Assembly: GCA_963402885.1 (NCBI GenBank)
Contig: OY727095.1
Span: forward strand, 19,969,001 to 20,033,000
Direction of reading: 5' to 3'
From: Antedon bifida
Taxonomy: Eukaryota > Echinodermata > Crinoidea > Comatulida > Antedonidae
Length of the DNA stretch: 64,000 bases
Part shown: positions 1 to 12,500 of the stretch, one piece after another
Layout of the letters: every line of letters starts with the position of its first letter
Numbering within the stretch: the first letter of the stretch is position 1
Notes under the pieces: generated by a model
Seen by the model: the letters and a program-made list of their open reading frames with translations, nothing else
Database searches by the model: none
What the model was told of the DNA's origin: nothing
Translations under genes and position numbers: made by a program

Positions 1-2220
1 TTTTAAAAGATGAGAATGCAAGTGAATATCAGATTCTTAGTCCTCATTATACACAATGATTTTCTACTATCACATATTAAAATATAAAACAAACATATAG
101 CCTTTAATGAATTTACATGAAGGTCTATTCAAATAAATTTAAATAAAAGGGTCATAATATGTCTTCGTCTCCAGTTGTTGCGAAGAAGTTAGGATTCCAT
201 TCATTTCAACAATAAAAAATATTCAAAATATCCTGCCAGTTTGCGTTCAAGAGTACAACCTGCTTAGTTTTTAATACGAGTACTGCTTTCTATACACATA
301 ACTTTGATTTCTGAAAAAAAAAAAAAAAAATCTCTGTAATAATGTACTTTAATTACTGTAATAATCTAGGTATAGATTATGTTGACCGGGCCAGTGAGAG
401 GGCGTTCGACTGTACTACCATAAGTCCTCTAGGTGTATACAACTTACTTCTTGTCTACAAAGTGTATAGTAGTATGCTAATAGTACTATTATTAGATTAG
501 GTAGATTGGAGAGATACATCTATTTATAAGAGAGTACTGTATATATGGAACTATCTGTGTTAGCCGCCTTTGTATTTTTAGATATAATACCAATAGGTAC
601 TATGTATTGTATGATAAAAAAGAAATATTATAATATCTATCTTTCTCCTTTATATAAATATATTATTTTATCCAAGGGGTTGCAAACACAAGTGTTCACA
701 TGTCTTGTTATGTATTGCACCTTTGTCCTGTCTTTATGTTGTCCGTAATGTCACTGCACTAACGGGTGACCGGTAAACGAGCTTCGCTCTTATGGTTATC
801 CATCCATATAAGTTGTTCATCTCTTATGTTCAGAAATTGAAATGGTAAATAAACTGAAACTGAAACTGTGCTTATGTGGTCCAGGTTGACGAGCCAGGAA
901 TGATGGTAGTGCCAGTATACCGTGTAGTTTAGCCTCAAGGCAATACCATGTAGCTGGAGTAGCTTGGACAAATACAGTATGATAAATTTGTGCTGTGAAA
1001 GACAAAATTGTAGAATTATAAAGAAAATATTGTAAAATATAACAAGGAAATTATACTATAGTATAATTAAGGGGTAACCGTATAATATATAATTAATAAT
1101 AATAAATGCAATGGCAATTAGGGCCTAGGTACTATTACAAATAAATTCATATATTATTTTATTATGATAAGGAACTCTGTTTTAGAATGAGAAAAAAGCC
1201 GTCCCAACCCAGATTTGAACCCAGCTATCAATAAAGCTATAAAACAAAATAGACCATATTGTAGCCGGACTGGGTAGCGTAGACTTACTTGAGGCCTAGG
1301 CCTAGTACGATTAGCTAGAAAGAAGGATACAGGTCAACCCGTACCCATGCCAACTCGCTCGTACCCAAATTTTGGTTTACTTATATCCAAAATTTTGGCT
1401 TACTCGTAACCATCATGGGCTGGCTGCCTAGTAGTAGTAGTAGTAGTAGCCTATAGCCTAGCCTAAGGCAGCAGGCCCGGCCCTAGCCTACTACAACTTA
1501 AGTCTAGGCCTAGCCTAGGCTAGTACTAGTAGGCCTAGGCCTAGTAGTTAACATCATACATACGCCCTAACCCCCCTAGAGCCTAGTAGTAGCTAACCTA
1601 CCTAGTACTCTACTAGCTAGGCCTAAGTATTAGCAGTAGTAGTTATTGCATTAGTAGTATTATTGTATTGTAGTATTAGTTGTAGCTGTCCGGTGGTCCT
1701 TAGTCACTTGTCTAACTAGCTACGTCTAGGCTAGATCCCCTAGTAGGCCTAGGCTAGGCCTAGTACGTAGTATAGTTATTCTTCAACAGTCACACAATTC
1801 AGATTCTGCCGCTGATTGCTAGTGAACAGGGGGAGGGAGAGAAAGAGTTAGAAGAACTGAAATGAGCCGTGACGTATAATAAACATCATACAAAATAATA
1901 ATATAACTAACGAATCCGTATAATATAATAATGTTGTATGTTATAAAGTAAGGTAAATGGGTTTAATATAATACAATTATATTATAATATAATGTATTTT
2001 ATTAATAATATAATAGTAAATGTTCATAATATAATGCCAAAACCGAATAATATAATACAAAAAGTCAATAATTTGTTACATTTTTCACATAATATATTAG
2101 AAATAGATATAATATAATGCTAAAACCAAGTAATATAATGCAAAACGTATAATTCATTACAATACAATATATAATATAATAAAAAAATGATATAATAATA
2201 TAATATTTTGAATACTTCAG
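1..2220. repeat. partial fold-back element arm, inverted copy of 2221-4455
   Basis: This stretch is an almost perfect reverse complement of 2221-4455 and a direct relative of 6831-9194. It runs off the left edge and stops at 2220 (ending CTTCAG), about 19 bases short of the terminus seen at 9194. It contains a TAG trinucleotide run near 1430-1450, many GGCCTA/TAGGCC motifs, and a very AT-rich tract of short ATAATATA-type repeats (1870-2215). Short open frames near 545-1005 recur in every copy with the repeat and have no recognisable domain, so I do not call genes. Confidence 0.85.
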
Positions 2221-5200
2221 TATGGCAAGCCTCAGCTGTCTGAAGTATTCAAAATATTATATTATTATATCATTTTTTTATTATATTATATATTGTATTG
2301 TATTGAATTATACGTTTTGCATTATATTACTTGGTTTTAGCATTATATTATATCTATTTCTAATATATTATGTGAAAAATGTAACAAATTATTGACTTTT
2401 TGTATTATATTATTCGGTTTTGGCATTATATTATGAACATTTACTATTATATTATTAATAAAATACATTATATTATAATATAATTGTATTATATTAAACC
2501 CATTTACCTTACTTTATAACATACAACATTATTATATTATACGGATTCGTATAGTTATATTATTATTTTGTATGATGTTTATTATACGTCACGGCTCATT
2601 TCAGTTCTTCTAACTCTTTCTCTCCCTCCCCCTGTTCACTAGCAATCAGCGGCAGAATCTGAATTGTGTGACTGTTGAAGAATAACTATACTACGTACTA
2701 GGCCTAGCCTAGGCCTACTAGGGGATCTAGCCTAGACGTAGCTAGTTAGACAAGTGACCAAGGACCACCGGACAGCTACAACTAATACTACAATACAATA
2801 ATACTACTAATGCAATAACTACTACTGCTAATACTTAGGCCTAGCTAGTAGAGTACTAGGTAGGTTAGCTACTACTAGGCTCTAGGGGGGTTAGGGCGTA
2901 TGTATGATGTTAACTACTAGGCCTAGGCCTACTAGTACTAGCCTAGGCTAGGCCTAGACTTAAGTTGTAGTAGGCTAGGGCCGGGCCTGCTGCCTTAGGC
3001 TAGGCTAGGCTACTACTACTACTACTACTAGGCAGCCAGCCCATGATGGTTACGAGTAAGCCAAAATTTTGGATATAAGTAAACCAAAATTTGGGTACGA
3101 GCGAGTTGGCATGGGTACGGGTTGACCTGTATCCTTCTTTCTAGCTAATCGTACTAGGCCTAGGCCTTAAGTAAGTCTACGCTACCCAGTCCGGCTACAA
3201 TATGGTCTATTTTGTTTTATAGCTTTATTGATAGCTTGGTTCAAATCTGGGTTGGGACGGCTTTTTCTCATTCTAAAACAGAGTTCCTTATCATAATAAA
3301 ATAATATATGAATTTATTTGTAATAGTACCTAGGCCCTAATTGCCATTGCATTTATTATTATTAATTATATATTATACGGTTACCCCTTAATTATACTAT
3401 AGTATAATTTCCTTGTTATATTTTACAATATTTTCTTTATAATTCTACAATTTTGTCTTTCACAGCACAAATTTATCATACTGTATTTGTCCAAGCTACT
3501 CCAGCTACATGGTATTGCCTTGAGGCTAAACTACACGGTATACTGGCACTACCATCATTCCTGGCTCGTCAACCTGGACCACATAAGCACAGTTTCAGTT
3601 TCAGTTTATTTACCATTTCAATTTCTGAACATAAGAGATGAACAACTTATATGGATGGATAACCATAAGAGCGAAGCTCGTTTACCGGTCACCCGTTAGT
3701 GCAGTGACATTACGGACAACATAAAGACAGGACAAAGGTGCAATACATAACAAGACATGTGAACACTTGTGTTTGCAACCCCTTGGATAAAATAATATAT
3801 TTATATAAAGGAGAAAGATAGATATTATAATATTTCTTTTTTATCATACAATACATAGTACCTATTGGTATTATATCTAAAAATACAAAGGCGGCTAACA
3901 CAGATAGTTCCATATATACAGTACTCTCTTATAAATAGATGTATCTCTCCAATCTACCTAATCTAATAATAGTACTATTAGCATACTACTATACACTTTG
4001 TAGACAAGAAGTAAGTTGTATACACCTAGAGGACTTATGGTAGTACAGTCGAACGCCCTCTCACTGGCCCGGTCAACATAATCTATACCTAGATTATTAC
4101 AGTAATTAAAGTACATTATTACAGAGATTTTTTTTTTTTTTTTGCAGAAATCAAAGTTATGTGTATAGAAAGCAGTACTCGTATTAAAAACTAAGCAGGT
4201 TGTACTCTTGAACGCAAACTGGCAGGATATTTTGAATATTTTTTATTGTTGAAATGAATGGAATCCTAACTTCTTTGCAACAACTGGAGACGAAGACATA
4301 TTATGACCCTTTTATTTAAATTTATTTGAATAGACCTTCATGTAAATTCATTAAAGGCTATATGTTTGTTTTATATTTTAATATGTGATAGTAGAAAATC
4401 ATTGTGTATAATGAGGACTAAGAATCTGATATTCACTTGCATTCTCATCTTTTAAAAATTTTATTTATAATGCTGGTAATGAGTTTAAAATTTAATTATA
4501 TTGACTAGTTTTGATAATCATTATTTCTTTTGTGTAATATAGTTCATATATTATGTATTGAATAAATTGGTAAGGCCCTATACTGTTATTATTTAAGGAA
4601 AGTTTATATACACTTATTTTATGCCTACTTAGTATTAATTGTTTATATAAATATTTTGTCTAATTGCCTTGATTTTTTGTATAGGCCAATGGCATCAATG
4701 TTTTTCTCAACGCAAATTAGCCTAATAATGCCACATTTAAACACATGATTCATTGATTTCTGATATTCTGTACTTGAGTATGCATTACTAAAATAACCAA
4801 GTAGTTAATATATTTCATTTGTAATGTATGTATAAACATTAAGTTTTTTTTCACATTTTTAAATTTAAAAATTATTACAATACCTACCTTTCTGATATTG
4901 TTACTATTGTATAATATATTTTGAGGCAGCAATAAAAAAAAATTAAAACAATTAATTTGACTTATACTGTACTATGTTAGTTCAGGATATGAAATGTGTG
5001 TGGGCATCTGGTGTGTTGGAGGTTGGTGGTGTGAGGTGTATATTTGTCACTTTAAGACCTAAATTAGATGTTTTCTGAAGAAAAGAAGTAAGAGGATACG
5101 CTTTCAAACAATTCCAAGAAGATTCACACAAAAATAATTACTTTCCAATAAAATAGTATAACAGTGTATATTACAGTACATTGAATAAACTTGAGCGGAA

Positions 5201-8200
5201 AAATAACGCACATAAAAAAACACTCATATTCTTGTCGAAAAGTGCCCTCTATAGTTTTCTATTAATTTATTAATAATTATTATTAATTAATGAGTAATAT
5301 GAACATATTTTTAACATTCAATGCTGGAAACTGGTTCTACTCCTAACAAAGTTTCATACCTCCAAATTTCATCAACGTATTCAAAGCACTTCAATATTAA
5401 ATATCACATTTAACATAAAAAATTCGGGTTTTGGATAGAATTTTGCTTAAAAACATATACAAAAAACATCGATAAAAAATACTTTTCGTATTCAAAAACA
5501 GATGATACTTGGTATAAATGTTCACTATAGGTTGCTCTATTCACAGAAACAAAATTGCATTCATGAACGTTTTTTGTTGGTTGTTTTTTCAAAATAGTTA
5601 TTAGCTTGAAAAAAATGAGTTGGAATTGTATAGTCTTTCATAAGTGTACATTTTGTAAAAACGTAAATTTAAAAAATCAGTGATATGGCTTGATAGTTAT
5701 TTTTTTTTTGCAATATGGATGGAGCAACCTATATTGAACATTTATACCAAGTATCAAATGTTTTTGAATACGAAAAGTATTTTTTATCGATGTTTTTTGT
5801 ATATGTTTTTAAGCAAAATTCTATCAAAACCTGGATTTGTAATGTTAAATGATATTTATTTAAGTGCTTTGAATACGTTGATGAAATTTGGAGGTATGAA
5901 ACTTTGTTAGGAGTAGAACCAGTTTCCAGCATTGAATGTTAAAAATATGTTCATATTACTCATTAATTAATAATAATTATTAATAAATTAATAGAAAACT
6001 AGAGAGGGCACCTTTCGACAAGAAAATGAATGTTTTTTTATGTGCGTTATTTTTCCGCTCGAGTTTATTCAATGTACTGTAATATACACTGTTATACTAT
6101 TTTATTGGAAAGTAATTATTTTTGTGTGAATCTTCTTGGAGTTGTTTGAAAGCGTATCCTTTTACTTCTTTTCTTCAGAAAACATCTAATTTAGGTCTTA
6201 AAGTGACAAATATACACCTCACACCAGATTCTGCCCACACACACTTCATCTCCTGAACTAACATAGTACAGTATAAGTCAAAATAATTGTTTGTTAAAAT
6301 TTTTTTTTATTGAAAACAATCTGCCTCAAAAAATATCATACAATAGTAACAATATCAGAAAGGTAGGTATTGTAATAATGTTTAAATTTAAAAATGTGAA
6401 AAAAAAATGAATGTTTATACATACATTACAAATGAAATATATTAACTACTAGGTTATTTTAGTAATGCATACACAAGTACAGAATATCAGAAATCAATGA
6501 ATCATGTGTCTAAATGTGGCATTATTAGGCTAATTTGCTTTGAGAAAAACATTGATGCCATTGGCCTATACAAAAAATCAAGGCAATTAGACAAAATATT
6601 TATATAAACAATTATACTAATATTGGTAGGCATAAAATAAGTGTATATAAACTTTCCTTAAATAATAACAGTACAGGGCCTTACCAATTTGTTTAATACA
6701 TAATATATGAACTATATTACACAAAAGAAATGTAAATGAATTTATAAGGACATAATTATTATCAAAACTAGTCAATATAATTAAATTTTAAACTCATTAC
6801 CAGCATTATAAATAAAATTTTAAAAAGATGAGAATGCAAGTGAATATCAGATTCTTAGTCCTCATTATACACAATAATTTTCTACTATTAGTATCACATA
6901 TTAAAATATAAAACAATCATGTAGCCTTTAATGAATTTACATGGAGGTCTATTCAAATAAATTTAAATAAAAGGGTCATAATATGTCTTTGTCTCCAGTT
7001 CGTAGAAAATGAAGTTAGGATTCCATTCATTTCAACAATAAAAAATATTCAAAATATCCTGCCAGTTTGCGTTCAAGAGTACAACCTGCTTAGTTTTTAA
7101 TACGAGTACTGCTTTCTATACACATAACTTTGATTTCTGCAACAAAAAAAAAATCTCTGTAATAATGTACTTTAATTACTGCAATAATCTAGGTATAGAT
7201 TATGTTGACCGGGCCAGTGAGAGGGCGTTCGACTGTACTACCATAAGTCCTCTAGGTGTATACAACTTACTTCTTGTCTACAAAGTGTATAGTAGTATGC
7301 TAATAGTACTATTATTAGATTAGGTAGTTGGGAGTAGATTGGAGAGATACATCTATTTATAAGAGAGTACTGTATATATGGAACTATCTGTGTTAGTTGC
7401 CTTTGTATTTTTAGTTATACTGTAATACCAATAGGTACTGTGTATTGGGATGCAATTCAATAGTTATGAATAAAAATAGTCCTATGTACTCTGTATGTTG
7501 GAGGAAATAAGCATAAGAGCAAGTCTTGACCACAGGGTGTAAGTCAGTCACTATTTTGAATCAGTAGTATGACTTCTTAGGATTTAATTAATTTTAAAAT
7601 TATCATTGTATGATCGAAAAGAAATATTATAATATCTAACTTTCTCCTTTATATAAATATATTATTTTATCCAAGGGGTTGCAAACACAAGTGTTCACAT
7701 GTATTGCACCTTTGTCCTGTCTTTATGTTGTCCGTAATGTTACTGCACTAACGGGTGACCGGTAAACGAGCTTCGCTCTTACGGTTATCCATCCATATAA
7801 GTTGTTCATCTCTTATGTTCAGAAATTGAAATGGTAAATAAACTGAAACTGAAACTGTGCTTATGTGGTCCAGGTTGACGAGCCAGGAATAATGGTAGTG
7901 CCAGTATACCGTGTAGTTTAGCCTCAAGGCAATACCATGTAGCTGGAGTAGCTTGGACAAATACAGTAGAAATTTATGAGACTTGGTGTGTGATGATTCA
8001 GTATGATAAATTTGTGCTGTGAAAGACAAAATTGTAGAATTATGAAGAAAATATTGTAAAATATAACAAGGAAATTATACTATAGTATAATTAAGGGGTA
8101 ACCGTATAATATATAATAAATAATAATAAATGCAATGGCAATTACTTATATTATGTATACATTACAATATTACAAATAAATTCATATATTATTTTATTAT

Positions 8201-9194
8201 GATAAGGAAATCTGTTTTTGAATGAGAAAAAGCCATCCCAACCCAGATTTGAACCCAGCTATCAATAAAGCTATAAAACAAAATAAACCATATTATAGCC
8301 GGACTGGGTAGCGTAGACTTACTTGAGCCCTAGGCCTAGTACAATTAGCTAGAAGGATGCAGGTCAACCCGTACCCATGCCAACTCGCTCGTACCCAAAT
8401 TTTGGTTTACTTATCCAAAATTTTGGCTTACTCATCATCATGGGCTGACTGCCTAGTAGTAGTAGTAGCCTAGCCTAAGGCAGCAGGCCCGGCCCTAGCC
8501 TACTACAACTTAAGTCTAGGCCTAGCCTAGTACTAGTAGGCCTAACATCATACATACGCCCTAGAGCCTAGTAGTAGCTACCTAGTACTCTACTAGCTAG
8601 GCCTAGGTAGTAGCAGTATTAGTTATTGTAGTAGTATTATTGTATTGTAGTATTAGTTGTAGCTGTCCGGTGGTCCTTGGTCACTTGTCTAACTAGGCCT
8701 AGGCCTAGTACGTAGTAAAGATAATTAGTTATTCTTCAACTCAGTCACACAATTCAGATTCTGCCGCTGATTGTTAGTGAGCAGGGGGAGGGAGAGAAAG
8801 AGTTAGAAGAACTGAAATAAGTCGTGACGTATAATAAACATCATACAAAATAATAATATAACTAACGAATCCGTATAATATAATAATGTTGTATGTTATA
8901 AAGTAAGGTAAATGCGTTTAATATAATACAATTATATTATAATATAATGTATTTTATTAATAATATAATAGTAAATGTTCATAATATAATGCCAAAACCG
9001 AATAATATAATACAAAAAGTCAATAATTTGTTACATTTTTCACATAATATATTAGAAATAGATATAATATAATGCTAAAACCAAGTAATATAATGCAAAA
9101 CGTATAATTCATTACAATACAATATATAATATAATAAAAAAATGATATAATAATATAATATTTTGAATACTTCAGACAGCTGAGGCTTGCCATA
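2221..9194. mobile_element. 6.97-kb giant palindromic (fold-back) element
   Basis: The left end begins TATGGCAAGCCTCAGCTG and the right end is its reverse complement, ending at 9194. The two halves are inverted copies over about 3.4 kb each: 2221-4455 pairs with 6831-9194, and inside that 4456-5640 pairs with 5641-6830. If TA is the target duplication, the termini are TGGCAAG...CTTGCCA. No transposase or other long coding frame is visible, so it would be non-autonomous. The right arm differs by small indels and by insertions at about 7330-7620 and 7965-7995, so the arms have diverged and are not a simple read artefact. Superfamily not assigned. Confidence 0.7.
4456..6830. repeat. central palindrome of the fold-back element (arms about 1.19 kb)
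   Basis: 4456-5640 reads in reverse complement as 5641-6830, with many substitutions and short indels and a centre near 5640. Matching landmarks include the block around 4480-4530 against 6740-6800, and 5300-5480 against 5780-5960. AT-rich; short open frames (for example around 5410-5592 and 5680-5910) are mirror images of each other and look incidental. Confidence 0.75.
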
Positions 9195-9502
9195 TGCTAC
9201 AGCTGTTAATAATTATTACTTCCATTGCTAGTGTGCCGCGTGCGGAAGTACGCGCGCGCGTTCCGTTGATGAAGGTAAGTATGTCAAAATAAAATGTTTA
9301 AAAACATTTTATGTTTTAGATTATCATATTGATTTAATCTACTATACGATTTATATATAAAAGGTCGTTTTTATATTGTATACAAATTTATTGTTAGAAA
9401 TGCAATTATATGCGATATCAAAAATTGACACCTGCTAGCTGCGAGATTTAAAAATGTGTCTGTTATATAGTAGAAGTAACATACGTTATCAGTGAAAACT
9501 AA
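9195..9502. other. spacer between fold-back element and NACHT gene
   Basis: About 300 bases of single-copy-looking DNA containing a CG-alternating run near 9248-9262. It should hold the 3' untranslated region of the minus-strand NACHT gene; no recognisable element. Confidence 0.4.
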
Positions 9503-12500
9503 CTAATAACCAAATGTAATATTTCTTATTGAACACTTTTCAAACACGTGACGAATGTCGTCAGCTGATAGATTGCAATCGAACATGCCAAGCAACTCCA
9601 GCTCAGGACACATAATGAGAAATGAAGACATTGTATTAACATCAATGTTGTGAAGTTCACTATCATAGATACCGAGAGTACGTAATGCTAATTGAACTTG
9701 TTTGAGAGAACATTCTGATACAAAGTCATTAAATACATCACGTGATAGATTCTTAATCCCAACACGGTAACATTTACCTTCAATGCCTAAAATGTGTGCA
9801 ATAACTCTTCCCTTTCGCTCCAATGCCATCTTACTACAAAAGGCATCGATACTATCATCATATTGCATACAATACAATTGCATAATTAGACGTATGAAAT
9901 GCCCGTCACATTGTACACCTGGACTAATGTAATCAATAAACATTCTTATGGAGGTAGATATATTATCCAAATGATTATTTATTTCTAAATCTTTGCTTGT
10001 CATGTAATTAATTAATTCATTAACCACAGCATCTTTATGTTCTTTTTTAACAAAGTTTAAATTTCTCGGCAGAGAGCGATATGTTGACAAACGATTTGTA
10101 ACCCAGTGCTTGAGGAAACCGCCAGCTTTATCACCAAGGAAACCAATTGCAAACTCTCTCGCTCTGTATAAATGCTCACTATCTCGTATCACCTCCCATT
10201 CATCATCACCCAATGGTGTAAGTAATGTTCGTACATCTGAGCACTCAATCTCCATACCTTCACTTTCACATAATTTGCACAAGTAAAATCCCACCAATGA
10301 CTCTACTATCAATTTGTGAGGAGGCATAAAAATTTTATCAAATTTAGATTTTGAAATTGGCGCTTCTTCGTAAACGAACCCGAGTTTTAAGGCCATATCA
10401 ACCATAGCTTTGTTCGAATGTTTAGTCAAATCCGTTTTGTTTATTGAAAGTTGGTTTACTTTTAAGCTATCATACATAAATTTCCCTAATAAAATCATAG
10501 CATTTACATACTTCGCTGGTGTTTTTTCAAATTCAGAAATCTTTGGTATATTTTCTTGTTTGTTGAACTGATTCAAAATACTACGAAAGAGTTCTTTGAA
10601 GAGGTCAGTTTTATTTTCGGGGAGACTTTGATTATCTTCCCACAATATACAGAGTGAAAGAAGTAGCATCGGGTTTTTGCACATTGCATACGCTTCAGGA
10701 TGTTTTAGCTCTTCCTCTCTTATCATACGCTGCATCAACGACATAGGCCTAACTGTTTCAAGATGCGTGTCAATATCTAATTCCTTTTTAAGGGATTTTC
10801 CCAATTGTGGTTCTTCAAAATACTCAAAATGTTTGTCAATATACTTTCCTATGCTCTCGTCATTAAATCCCTTAACCCTTACATGTACGTTACTCTCTTT
10901 TACAAATTCGTCTATATTTTCTGATCGTGAAGTAAGTATCACTGTACTTTTCTCTAAATACTTATTTCTGAACAAACTAATTACGCTTGGATTATTAAAT
11001 CTCAATTCATCTAACCCATCTAACAACAGCACTAGGTTGTCTTCATGGGTCATTAGAACATTTTGAAATGGCACTTTTTTAATAATTTGTGTACGCCTAC
11101 TGAAATCTTTCATATCAATTTCCTTTACAATCATATCCAAGATGTCGTCATCTTGTTCTAAATCTCTTAAACTTAAAAGAAATACAATTTTACCTTTAAA
11201 TACTTTAATTGATTGCCCAGTAGCCCAATTGTATGATAAATGCCTTAATATGGTAGATTTACCTATCCCACCCTCCCCATCAATAAGAGCTCTACATCCA
11301 GGTTTGGAACTGATAACATCTACCACTTCTGTCAATGTTGGTTTGCTTCCTTTATTGTTTTCACGTTCTTTCAGTAGTTCCATATCGGTAAACATCTGTG
11401 AAATGTCAACTGTGTATCTAGCATGCATTGTTGCTGGTGTAAATCTACTGGCCTGGCTACACAATTTCTTTTGTCTTTGAAGCAGATATTCTTTAATCTT
11501 TTCTAATGAGAAGAAAAATGTAAAGAAAGATATTTAGTTTAAATTAATTTTAATTAATAAAGGCTTATAATTTGCAATTTCCTCTTGTAAGCGGCCACCT
11601 CCGTTAACAGCCGCACTTTCAAAAGCCCATTTGTAAGGTAAATTACCTCCCGTAAGCGGCCACCCGAAAAATTCGTATTGACTTTTGACAAAAATAGAAT
11701 GTTTATACATATTGTGCTTTATATAGGCTATTAGCTTTATTTCGAAGCGGTTTTAAAAGCATTTCTGTGATTTTTATAGTAGATGAGATGAGAAAACTAC
11801 ACAGATTTTCACCGAAAATTTTCATATTATGATAAAGCTTGTAAAACTTAACTGAAAATCATAAATAATACTAAACCATAAAATACAATTAGCTGGAGAA
11901 TTTAGAGAACCGTTGCGTTAAGAACGCCGACAAATATCGTGCATAGCCGTAATACTGTACGTGATTTTGGCCCTGTATCGGTCACTTTTCCCGGTCCCGA
12001 GGGTGGCCGCTTACGGGAGTTTTAACTGTAAAACAATTGTGTAGTGGTTAATATGGAGCTGACGTACACCAGAGTAAATTATATAGAGGGCGACAAACAC
12101 AATATATTATCAATCAGAAAGAAAACTTGTTTGGAACGACTGGGTCGCCAGAGCTGCTAATGTAACCGTAATATGTAGCAAATGCCGCTTATGTAGTAAA
12201 CCGCAAGCTATAATGTGGTCGCTTACAAGATGTCCGCTTTTAGGAAGGCGCTCGAGAGGTGGATAGACGGACAAGTGTAGCACACATTTTATAGACAAGG
12301 TTTTGTAAAATAAAGTAAACGTATATCTGTTTCTCGTTACTACATTCTTTACTCCATGCACATTACATGTCGGGCGCGTGCTACATTAGCTGGTGTTGAA
12401 TTGTAGTATAACAAATTTTAATATTTTTCAGGTGTATCAGCATTCAGTACAATACACAATATACGACAGCAGAGCAGTAACAATATTTAAGTTATTATAG

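Noticed and set aside
545..1005. Short open frames (67, 70 and 62 codons) repeated at 3453-3913 and 7748-8029
   Set aside because: They recur only because the repeat arm recurs, overlap each other in different frames, and show no domain or start context.
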